Origin: Mycolicibacterium setense
GTDB taxonomy: Bacteria; Actinomycetota; Actinomycetes; Mycobacteriales; Mycobacteriaceae
Assembly (NCBI RefSeq): GCF_000805385.1
Contig: NZ_JTJW01000010.1
Coordinates: forward strand, 62,001 to 126,000
Length of the DNA: 64,000 bases
Direction: 5' to 3'
Shown here: positions 51,701-57,552 of the stretch, piece after piece
Layout: the number at the start of each line of letters is the position of its first letter
Position numbering within the stretch: the first letter of the stretch is position 1
Program-made: the position numbers and the translations under genes
Notes under the pieces: model-generated
The model's database searches: none
What the model was told of the DNA's origin: nothing
What the model saw: only the letters and a program-made list of their open reading frames with translations

Positions 51701-51989
51701 TCGGCATCTCGCGAATCACGGTGCACGGCACCGAAGCGGTCATCGATACCGGCGTCAACGACATCAGTGGTGCGGTGACACTGCCCAGCTGCCCGGCTTG
51801 AGGCCAATTGAGCGTCGCGGTGGTCTGCACGACCGGCAGCACCGGGATCAGGACACTGGCGACAAACCCCACCAGCCCGGCGACGATCGCCACCCATCGG
51901 GTCACCCGTAATGGTCGGCGCGGTTGAGCCGCCGGCCCGTCAACGGGTGCACCGTCGGCGACAGAGGTGGCGTCGCGCACCAGGCTCAC
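48744..51989 (-). CDS. Emb family arabinosyltransferase (orphan copy)
   Basis: A 1081-residue GT-C glycosyltransferase. An N-terminal helix and a periplasmic domain (about residues 55-230) precede a multi-helix membrane domain (to about 690). The Asp pair D286-D287 in SSDDGYQFGM is the metal/donor site, and the following HAGYMANYFRWFGSPEDPFGWYY is closest to EmbB in my memory. The C-terminal 390 residues form the carbohydrate-binding module. Emb enzymes use decaprenyl-phosphoryl-arabinose to build arabinogalactan and lipoarabinomannan. Here no embC/A/B neighbour is present within the window. It starts at a GTG 71 bp from a divergent TetR gene, and converges with the Tyr/Trp-repeat protein gene. 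Confidence 0.92.
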   Translation of the reverse strand: MSLVRDATSVADGAPVDGPAAQPRRPLRVTRWVAIVAGLVGFVASVLIPVLPVVQTTATLNWPQAGQLGSVTAPLMSLTPVSMTASVPCTVIREMPNAAELVLGTAPAAGKQAMLNGLFVTATAQRVDVIARNVVILSVPRNRTADPACQRLDVSSSTAGTFATVSGLTDPDTGTTLRGGYADPNLRPQIVGVFTDLVGPAPPGLTLSATIDTRFTSSPSPLKTVAMLAGILGTVVGLLALWRLDRLDGRRGRRLVPARWRYFNGVDATVIAVSVFWFVAGAGSSDDGYQFGMANTASHAGYMANYFRWFGSPEDPFGWYYELIAAMTHVSHASLWLRLPDLICALVCWLLLSREVLPRLGPAVAGNRVAVWAAALVFIAAWMPFNNGLRPEGQIATGALITYVLVERAIITRRATPVGLAIVVAAFTLGIQPTGIIAVAVLLAGGRPILRIIVARAKTVGIWPVLLPLAAAGVVVLTVIFADQTIAAVREATALRTTIGPAQPWYTENLRYFYLVLPTTDAALSRRFGILITMACLFPSILLLLRRKRIPGIATGPVWRLMGVIFATLFLLTFAPTKWIHHFGLFAAVGAAMAAVATVLLGPTVLRSARNRVAFAATVIFVLALCFASTNGYWYVSSYGVPFNDSSPHWGPVTASAVLFALSLLTAGYAGWLHMAAPTRPETRLIRVVTTAPVPVAAGLMVVVSAGSMLTGAIKEYPSYSNGWANLRELAGGCGLADDVLVEPDPNIGFLTALPGRYGALGPLGGSESIGFSPDGVPEHTLAEAIWQSQPKSGTDYDWDAPTALDRPGVNGSSVVVPYNLDPARVPVAASFTAGPQQVSTLTSAWYQLPAADKDHPLVVITAAGTITGNSVLSGHTAAQTVALEYGTPGPDGAPVPGGRLTPYDIGPQPAWRNLRFPRAEIPADARFVRVIADDRSLNVGDWVAVTPPRMPELRSVQEYLGSTEPVLLDWAVGLVFPCQQPMLHANGVTQVPKYRISPDYPAKVEMPDTWQSGDNGGPLGITDLLLRAQVMPTYLSRDWGRDWGSLRRFTPIVDAPEANLDLGTATRSGLWNPAPIRIGP

Positions 51990-52043
51990 CGGGCCACCCC
52001 GGCCCTCGTGTTCGCGCGCACCGCACCATCAGTATCCGAAGCA

Positions 52044-52054
52044 ACTGTTACAGT
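52044..52054 (+). promoter_or_regulatory. TetR-type operator ACTGTTACAGT
   Basis: A perfect 11-bp palindrome five bases ahead of the TetR start in the 70-bp gap shared with the emb gene. The position fits autorepression, possibly combined with control of emb. Confidence 0.5.
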
Positions 52055-52059
52055 CAAGT

Positions 52060-52692
52060 GTGCCGCGGCCGTTCGACCACGCCAAACGTGAAGAACTACT
52101 GGCCACTGCGGGCGCGATCTTGGCGCGCACCGGCGTGGTCGATACCTCGCTGCGCGAGCTTGCGTCGCAGATGGGAACCAGCGCTCGGATGCTGGTCTAT
52201 TACTTCGGCAGCAAGGAGCACCTCACCCTCGAAGTCCTGAACCGCCAGCAGCGTGCGGCGATACCGCGGACCGAGGAGTTAGATCTTCCGGACTCGATTG
52301 CAGCGCACCGAAAATGGTGCTTCGAGGACTGGTATGCGTGCACGCGCGGTGAACGCCGAGACAGTCTCCGGATCGTGCTGCAGGTCTTTGGTGCCGCATG
52401 CGGGGTCGACAGCGCCTATCGCGAATATACCTGGGACACACTGTCCTTGCTGACCCGCAACTCCAAGGCCCGCCTGCAAGCACTCGGTATGCCTGCCCAC
52501 GTCGCCGAAACCCGTTCACGTATCGCGCTGGCGGCGTTCCAGGGCTTCATCATCGAGTTCTTCACCGCTCCCGATCCGGCCTTCGTCGACGACACCTTCG
52601 CCAGATTCGTCGACGAATTCCTGCTCGCACCGTTCGATGCCGAAGACCCAGCGGGCTCCCCCGATGCCACCGATTCGCCGCCCGCCGACTAG
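52060..52692 (+). CDS. TetR family transcriptional regulator
   Basis: From the GTG at 52060 this is a 210-residue repressor. The HTH is at residues 10-55 (KREELLATAGAILARTGVVDTSLRELASQMGTSARMLVYYFGSKEHL), and the rest is an all-helical ligand domain. An ORF extension upstream to 51967 would run into the emb start and lacks HTH character. The divergent emb gene and the palindrome in between suggest control of both. Confidence 0.87.
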   Translation: MPRPFDHAKREELLATAGAILARTGVVDTSLRELASQMGTSARMLVYYFGSKEHLTLEVLNRQQRAAIPRTEELDLPDSIAAHRKWCFEDWYACTRGERRDSLRIVLQVFGAACGVDSAYREYTWDTLSLLTRNSKARLQALGMPAHVAETRSRIALAAFQGFIIEFFTAPDPAFVDDTFARFVDEFLLAPFDAEDPAGSPDATDSPPAD

Positions 52693-52721
52693 CATGAATC
52701 GTCCCTGTGGGTTTTTTCGAC

Positions 52722-52737
52722 ACCTATTCCGATAGGT
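52722..52737 (+). other. ACCTAT-TCCG-ATAGGT hairpin ahead of tRNA-Arg
   Basis: A six-bp stem with a four-base loop lies between the TetR stop and the tRNA gene, next to a T-run (GGTTTTTTCG, before the stem). It could be a terminator for TetR on the opposite reading sense or a processing element; the evidence is weak. Confidence 0.25.
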
Positions 52738-52742
52738 CCCTC

Positions 52743-52818
52743 GCCCCCGTAGCTCAGGGGATAGAGCACGGCTCTCCTAAAGCCGGTGTCGCAGGTTCGA
52801 ATCCTGCCGGGGGCACCA
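52743..52818 (+). tRNA. tRNA-Arg (anticodon CCU), CCA encoded
   Basis: The acceptor arm GCCCCCG pairs with CGGGGGC, the D arm starts TAGCTCAGGGG, and the anticodon arm CGGCT-CTCCTAA-AGCCG has anticodon CCT. The T arm GCAGGTTCGAATCCTGC is canonical, and discriminator A plus an encoded CCA close the molecule. Confidence 0.95.
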
Positions 52819-52858
52819 AGCACGTTGTATGACGTCGGGTCCCCCACCGCCATTTGCC

Positions 52859-53167
52859 TCACGTCGCCTTGGGCCTGAGCACCCACGCCGGAACCCAGTG
52901 CGTGACGGTCTTGCTCTCGGCGCCGTACCGCACGGCGTAGGTGACCAGGCCCCACCACTGGCCTTGCTCGCACAACGCCCAGCAAGTGAGTCTGCCTTCG
53001 ACGACTCGCGCCATCTGGATGCCGCACGGGTGATAGCGGCCGAGCGAGTGAGGCTCGCGGGGAAACAAAGCCACCAGATCGATCAGGACGGTGGCCGGTG
53101 GCCGGACGACGCGGAACACGTCGCGGACCGGCTGACCGCCGTATCCGATGGCCTGCATATCGCCCAC
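52859..53167 (-). CDS. hypothetical protein
   Basis: A 102-residue soluble protein with no signal peptide or membrane segment. It contains beta-rich sequence (PVRDVFRVVRPPATVLIDLVALF, then VVEGRLTCWALCEQGQWWGLVTYAVRYG) and a C-terminal VPAWVLRPK. The family is not recognised, but composition and codon use look genuine. It starts near a 114-bp divergent gap facing the next gene; a second ATG at 53158 (MQAIGYGG) is also possible. Confidence 0.6.
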   Translation of the reverse strand: MGDMQAIGYGGQPVRDVFRVVRPPATVLIDLVALFPREPHSLGRYHPCGIQMARVVEGRLTCWALCEQGQWWGLVTYAVRYGAESKTVTHWVPAWVLRPKAT

Positions 53168-53281
53168 GTATCGATCATATGTTCGAATGACGTCCCCGTT
53201 GCGCGAAGGTCACTCTTCCCCGATTTTGTCGGCGAGCGCCAGTAGCGTCAGCAGCAGATTGGCGCTTGAGGGGGATGACGA

Positions 53282-54223
53282 GTGAACCGCACCGTGCAGT
53301 ATTGGCGGCTTCTGCAGCCGGACGGCACTCCGCTGGCCGGTGAGTTTCCGGCCGAGCAGGTGGTGCATCGGCTCACCCGGGCCGAGGCCGACGGCCTCAA
53401 CCGCTACCGCCGCTGCCCCGACGGGATGCTGCTCATCGCCCACGGCACGGACGACAGCCGGATGATGATCCTCGACAAGGTGCGTCGGGAGAACCTGCCC
53501 AGCATCGGTAGCGCGGCCGGCGCCCGGCGGGCCATCGGTCTCACCCCGGACGAGGGTCTGCTGGAACCGACATATTGTCTGTTCGGTGAGCGCAACATCG
53601 TTGCCATGCTGACAAGCGGTGACGGCCCGCGGGCGCGGCGGCTCGTCGACTATCTGGAACACAAGCTCGAGATCGAGGTCGGGATCGAGCCGGTACTGAC
53701 CCAGAACCTCGACCAGGCGCTCGATGAGATGAGCGTGTCCAGGATCGACGTCGCCATCCCGGCGACTCGCATCAACCGCGAGCTGGTGGGTGGCGACTGG
53801 GTTCAGGCGCTCGACGGGGCCCGCGCGCTGGCCCAGGACGGTGTCGTCCGCATCGGAATCTCGGTGGGCCGTCGGGGTACCGGGGCCCAGAAGGATGCGA
53901 TCCGCCGGCGGTTGCGCGAGCTGGTCGACAACCTACGGGGCTCCGGCGCGCTGTCGGAGTTCGAGAGTGCGCGCGTCGTCGGGTCCATCAGTGGCACCCC
54001 ACAGTCGGTCGACCTTCTCGAAGACAGGTTCGTGGAGCGGACCGTGGTGGATGCCGACCGCCTGAACGATCCGGTCCGGTCAACCGCATATGCGCGAGAG
54101 CTGTTGCGGCAGTCGCTGACTCGCAACCATGACTATCTCTTGTCGGCTGTGGCGGCGGTTCCCGGTGCACCCGCACCGTATGCCGACACCTTCATAGAAG
54201 CGCCCGGCGATGAACGCGAATAA
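53282..54223 (+). CDS. uncharacterised protein, first gene of a two-gene unit
   Basis: A 313-residue soluble protein starting at a GTG (MNRTVQYWRLLQPDGTPLAGEFPAEQVVHRL). It has no transmembrane segment. The middle contains EPTYCLFGERNIVAMLTSGDGPRARRLVDYLEHKLEIEVGIEPVLTQNLDQAL, and the C-terminal third ARVVGSISGTPQSVDLLEDRFVERTVVDADRLNDPVRSTAYARELLRQSL. I cannot place the family firmly. The overall layout is reminiscent of uncharacterised cytosolic proteins such as DUF4868 or DUF6731 members that occur with small membrane proteins. The next gene starts inside its last codons. Confidence 0.65.
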   Translation: MNRTVQYWRLLQPDGTPLAGEFPAEQVVHRLTRAEADGLNRYRRCPDGMLLIAHGTDDSRMMILDKVRRENLPSIGSAAGARRAIGLTPDEGLLEPTYCLFGERNIVAMLTSGDGPRARRLVDYLEHKLEIEVGIEPVLTQNLDQALDEMSVSRIDVAIPATRINRELVGGDWVQALDGARALAQDGVVRIGISVGRRGTGAQKDAIRRRLRELVDNLRGSGALSEFESARVVGSISGTPQSVDLLEDRFVERTVVDADRLNDPVRSTAYARELLRQSLTRNHDYLLSAVAAVPGAPAPYADTFIEAPGDERE

Positions 54224-54737
54224 ACGCCCGGTCGTACCGTTCAGCCTGCGAGAAAGGCTGCAGCACAACTGGGTTCGCCATCAGTGGGTGGACTGGCTGC
54301 TCGCCCTGGTCGTGGTCAGCGGGTGGCTGGCGTTGGGGCGGGCCGGTTGGTTGCCGTGGGCCCTGACCGAGGTTCCGCACGACACCCGCCGCACCGTGTA
54401 TCAGGTGGTCGCGACGGTGGCGGCGACGATGGGCGGGTTCACGCTGACCAGCATCTCCATTCTGGTCAACCTGCTGCGCGCTCCGATGACCACGGTCGAC
54501 AAGCTCCTACCCGCCGACGACAAACGCAGGGTGGGCACCGCATTCGTCGCGGCGTTGCCGACCCTGTTCACGTTGTTCGCCGCAGCGCTTGTCGGGCTGA
54601 CCACCGACGCCAATCTCGACGACGGCTATTGGTGGATTCAGGCGGCCATCGTCGTCGCAGCTGTCGCGGCCGTGGCGTCGCTGGCGCGGGTCGTGTGGAT
54701 CCTGCGGCGCCTGCTCGCGTTGTCGTCGGACGGATAA
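54210..54737 (+). CDS. four-helix membrane protein, second gene of a two-gene unit
   Basis: A 175-residue protein with membrane segments at about residues 26-48, 66-88, 108-128 and 139-160 and a basic N-terminal tail. It starts 14 bases before the stop of the upstream gene, so the two are translationally coupled. The short loop SILVNLLRAPMTTVDKLLPADDKRRVG between helices 2 and 3 is basic and probably cytoplasmic. The family is not recognised. Confidence 0.65.
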   Translation: MNANKRPVVPFSLRERLQHNWVRHQWVDWLLALVVVSGWLALGRAGWLPWALTEVPHDTRRTVYQVVATVAATMGGFTLTSISILVNLLRAPMTTVDKLLPADDKRRVGTAFVAALPTLFTLFAAALVGLTTDANLDDGYWWIQAAIVVAAVAAVASLARVVWILRRLLALSSDG

Positions 54738-54749
54738 ACCGCAGGGCGC

Positions 54750-55187
54750 TCAGTTGCCCACGAGGGAACGCCCACTGGCCTGCCAGGCTTTCATGCCACC
54801 GTCCAGTTCGACCACATCGGTATAGCCCAACGACTTCAGGGTCTCGGCGGCAGTCGCGCTCATGGGTCCGGTTCGGCAGTAGATCGCAATCGTGGCACCG
54901 CGATCGCTGGGCAGCCGGTCCGATTGCTCGGCGACCCGGTCGAATGGAATCGACAGGTCGGTACCGGGGATGTCGCCCTGGTAAGGCACGTGGACGTTGA
55001 CCGTCAGCGTGTCGAATTCTCCTATGGTGGTGGCGAATTCGTCAGCATCGACCAGTCGATGGTGCGCAATGTTCGCCGCGCCGGATTCGAGGGAACCGGC
55101 AGACGGCCGGTCGGTTGATGCGCCGCACGACGCCAGAGCCACCGCGGCGACGATGGCCGCCCCTCCTGAGCACATCCGCTTGAACAT
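54750..55187 (-). CDS. lipoprotein with rhodanese domain
   Basis: A 145-residue protein with a lipobox (LASC, Cys21) after a hydrophobic signal segment, so it is a membrane-anchored, extracytoplasmic protein. Residues 45-145 form a rhodanese domain with the active-site Cys104 in YCRTGPMS and a FDRVA..DGGMKAWQASG ending. Rhodaneses move sulfane sulfur between carriers. The start is 10 bp from an ATACCCC-type palindrome, one of two that it shares with the divergent DUF1326 gene. This suggests sulfur or thiophilic-metal responsive expression. Confidence 0.85.
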   Translation of the reverse strand: MFKRMCSGGAAIVAAVALASCGASTDRPSAGSLESGAANIAHHRLVDADEFATTIGEFDTLTVNVHVPYQGDIPGTDLSIPFDRVAEQSDRLPSDRGATIAIYCRTGPMSATAAETLKSLGYTDVVELDGGMKAWQASGRSLVGN

Positions 55188-55196
55188 GCCGAAATC

Positions 55197-55213
55197 ATAC
55201 CCCTAGGGGGTAC
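55197..55213. promoter_or_regulatory. CsoR/CstR-like operator copy 1 (rhodanese side)
   Basis: ATACCCCTAGGGGGTAC lies ten bases ahead of the rhodanese start. Its reverse complement contains TACCCCCTAGGGGTAT, identical to the core of copy 2. The arrangement fits the type of operator bound by CsoR, RcnR or CstR proteins. Confidence 0.7.
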
Positions 55214-55254
55214 TTGCACGTGGCACTTCGCCAGTGCTACGGTCGCCGTGTCAC

Positions 55255-55271
55255 ATACCCCCTAGGGGTAT
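55255..55271. promoter_or_regulatory. CsoR/CstR-like operator copy 2 (DUF1326 side)
   Basis: ATACCCCCTAGGGGTAT lies 20 bases ahead of the DUF1326 ATG. It shares a 16-bp core with copy 1 in opposite orientation, 58 bp apart. Each copy is placed at one of the two divergent promoters. Confidence 0.7.
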
Positions 55272-55290
55272 CAACGAAAGGAGCGGGACG

Positions 55291-56004
55291 ATGACAGCTT
55301 CCTCGACGCAGGTCGATTGGCATTTGCGCGGAGAATGGTTCGACGTGTGCAGCTGCAAGCTGCCTTGCCCGTGCAGCTTCGCTCAGGAGCCGACGCACGG
55401 AGATTGCTTGTTCACCCTGGTCTGGCATGTCCGCGAAGGACACTACGGCGATACCGATTTGGCGGGCCTCACCGTGATCGCGCTCGGTGAGTTCGCCGGC
55501 AACATGTGGATCGGCGATCCGAACGCGACGATGAAGCTCATGTTCTACATCGACGAAAAGGGTGACGCGGCTCAGCGTGATGCACTCGAGCGCATCTTCA
55601 CCGGCAAGGAAGGCGGCTGGCCGGCCGAATTCGCCAGCCTGATCGAGGAACTGCGTGGCATCGAATACGCGCCGATCACTTTCGAGGCCGCCGATGATCT
55701 GGCCTTCTGGCGTGCCGAGATTCCCGGCAAGGTCGACCTGCGGGTGGAAGCCCTGACCGGGCCGACGGCCGACCCGAATCGCCGGGTGACCACAACCAAT
55801 GCCCCCGGCGCCGAGGTCGGTCCGGGCCAGGTCGCGACCTGGGGCGTCGTCAAGGAGGACTACGCCGTGGGCTTCGACTGGTCACATGAGCACAGCGGTG
55901 ACTCGAGTAAGCACTTCCCGTTCGACTGGCGACCCGGGTCCGCGGATGCGGGCTCCGGCGCGGCGAACGCGGAAGCACAGGCCTCCTGCACCTGCGGCTG
56001 CTGA
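55291..56004 (+). CDS. DUF1326 domain-containing protein
   Basis: From the ATG at 55291, with AAAGGAG upstream, this is a 237-residue protein. Its N-terminus holds the Cys-rich motif CSCKLPCPCSF (Cys20, 22, 26 and 28), and its C-terminus ends ASCTCGC. A region with several His (DWSHEHSGDSSKHFPFDW) precedes the tail. DUF1326 proteins are of unknown function. The Cys/His clusters and the CsoR/CstR-like operator make a role in thiophilic metal or sulfur handling plausible. The frame extends further upstream through the operator but that part is not DUF1326-like. Confidence 0.85.
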   Translation: MTASSTQVDWHLRGEWFDVCSCKLPCPCSFAQEPTHGDCLFTLVWHVREGHYGDTDLAGLTVIALGEFAGNMWIGDPNATMKLMFYIDEKGDAAQRDALERIFTGKEGGWPAEFASLIEELRGIEYAPITFEAADDLAFWRAEIPGKVDLRVEALTGPTADPNRRVTTTNAPGAEVGPGQVATWGVVKEDYAVGFDWSHEHSGDSSKHFPFDWRPGSADAGSGAANAEAQASCTCGC

Positions 56005-56081
56005 GTCGGTGACCGAAAGCCGGGCGGAGGCACCTGAAGCCTCCGCCCGGCTTCGGGCCACGACGCTTCGCCGGAAGTGCG

Positions 56082-56900
56082 TCAGTTCAATCCGTTCGAC
56101 AAGATCATGGATTCCCCGGTCTTGAGCCTGCCCCGATCCGACACCAGGTACAGCACCGCATCGGCGACGTCTTGCGGCTCAAGCAAACCCGGCCGTGGCC
56201 TCCCCTGGGCGAACATCTCCTCGACATCGTCGAGGCCCGGATTCTCCAGATCCGGCCGGATCATCTTGTAGGTCGCCGGGTTGTGGATCATCGGGGTATT
56301 CACCCCGGACGGCAGCACCGCATTGACCGTGATGCCGAACTCGGCAACCTCATATGCGACCGATTTCACCAGCGCCACCACCCCGGCCTTGGCCGCCGCA
56401 TAGTGACCGGAGTTGGTGGCTCCGGTACCCGCCACAATCGACGACGTCGCGACGATCCGCCCGGCCCGACGCTCGATCAGATGCGGCAGCACCGCCCGGA
56501 AGGTGTTGAACACCCCGGTCAGGTTGATGTCGATCATGGTCTGCCACCGCTGCTCGTCCATGGTTGCGATCGGGCCGCTACTGGCGATCCCGGCGTTGGC
56601 CAGCACGACGTCGATTCCGCCGAACTGCGCGACTGCGGCATTCGCCACTGACTGCATGGCCGCCAGGTCGCGAACATCGGCGGTCACCGCCAGGCAGCAC
56701 CGCCCGAGCGCGGACACCTCCTGCACGGTCCGCTCCAGATCCGCCGGTGTGGGCAACGGATAGTCGACCGATTCGACCGGCGCGACGATGTCGCACACCA
56801 CGATGTCGGCGCCTTCGCGCGCCAGCGTCGTGGCATGCGCTCTTCCCTGCCCGCGGGCCCCTCCGGTCACCAGAGCCGTCTTGCCATCCAGCGCTCCCAC
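56082..56900 (-). CDS. mycofactocin-type SDR family oxidoreductase
   Basis: From the GTG at 56900, with AGGAGG seven bases upstream, this is a 272-residue SDR. The cofactor motif TGGARGQGRAHA is of the mycofactocin-coupled subgroup, which also has the insertion after beta-2 (VDYPLPTPADLERTVQEVSALGRC). The catalytic YAAAK is intact. Members keep NAD bound and re-oxidise it through mycofactocin. No mycofactocin biosynthesis gene lies in this window. The frame continues upstream, but it contains no sensible N-terminal domain. Confidence 0.87.
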   Translation of the reverse strand: MGALDGKTALVTGGARGQGRAHATTLAREGADIVVCDIVAPVESVDYPLPTPADLERTVQEVSALGRCCLAVTADVRDLAAMQSVANAAVAQFGGIDVVLANAGIASSGPIATMDEQRWQTMIDINLTGVFNTFRAVLPHLIERRAGRIVATSSIVAGTGATNSGHYAAAKAGVVALVKSVAYEVAEFGITVNAVLPSGVNTPMIHNPATYKMIRPDLENPGLDDVEEMFAQGRPRPGLLEPQDVADAVLYLVSDRGRLKTGESMILSNGLN

Positions 56901-57211
56901 GAATACCCCTCCTGTAGTTCGGCCTACAGATGCAGACCACGAGCGGCGGCAAAACTCGTCGACGCGCACCGTCGCACCACCGGACTCACGTGTCACACAA
57001 CCCGGCTGGCAACACACCGAGAAGTCGTCAGCGAGCCTTCTTCGGCCCGGCAAATGAATGCAATGGCCTGACCGGGGAGAGTTCCTTGAGAGCAAATCCG
57101 CTGCACCGTGAGGTCCCAGGGGGTTTTCAGGAATATCGTGAGTTGTACTAATGTTATCTACAGACGGGGGTCTTCAGCTCACACACAGCTAACAACCCGG
57201 AGGCGAGAAAG
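56901..57211. other. 311-bp gap with a CTGTAG-CTACAG inverted repeat and a promoter
   Basis: At 56912-56929 CTGTAG and CTACAG flank TTCGGC, giving a perfect six-bp-arm inverted repeat just upstream of the SDR ribosome-binding site; it could be the operator of a TetR-like regulator. Near 57150-57160 there is an AT-rich TAATGTTATCTA with -10 character, probably for the small secreted protein at 57212. I see nothing else in the remaining sequence. Confidence 0.4.
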
Positions 57212-57439
57212 ATGCGTTCGAAACTGATCAAAGCCGCTGCAGTCGGGCTGGGTACGTTGGCCGTGCCGGTCGGCGTGGCAGTCGCGGGTGCAGCGCCGGC
57301 ATCGGCTGGTCCCGAGATCTGCGCAACCGGTCCGTACGGCTACGTACAGGCTTGCGTCGAAGGTCCCGGCTGGGGTCGCTGGAACGGGTGGGACAACGGT
57401 TGGCACGGTCGTGGCCACGGCCACGGGCACGACGACTGA
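57212..57439 (+). CDS. small secreted protein with a Gly/His-rich tail
   Basis: A 75-residue protein with GGAGG nine bases before its ATG. The signal peptide (residues 1-32) ends ASAG, and the mature part (PEICATGPYGYVQACVEGPGWGRWNGWDNGW) has two Cys, then a tail HGRGHGHGHDD of alternating His and Gly. The tail resembles metal-binding His tails. A strong terminator follows. The family is not named to my knowledge. Confidence 0.75.
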   Translation: MRSKLIKAAAVGLGTLAVPVGVAVAGAAPASAGPEICATGPYGYVQACVEGPGWGRWNGWDNGWHGRGHGHGHDD

Positions 57440-57457
57440 TTCGGCTTTAACCACGGG

Positions 57458-57502
57458 TAACGCCGTGGCGGGATCCAAGGATGGATTTCCGCCACGGCGT
57501 TA
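57458..57502 (+). terminator. intrinsic terminator with 14-bp perfect stem
   Basis: TAACGCCGTGGCGG at 57458-57471 pairs perfectly with CCGCCACGGCGTTA at 57489-57502 around a 17-base loop, followed by a short T-rich stretch (TTCGTTTC). It ends the small secreted-protein transcript. Confidence 0.7.
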
Positions 57503-57552
57503 TTCGTTTCAGGATCTCGAGTCGCTCTCTTAGTTGTAGTAGCGTCGCCGCC

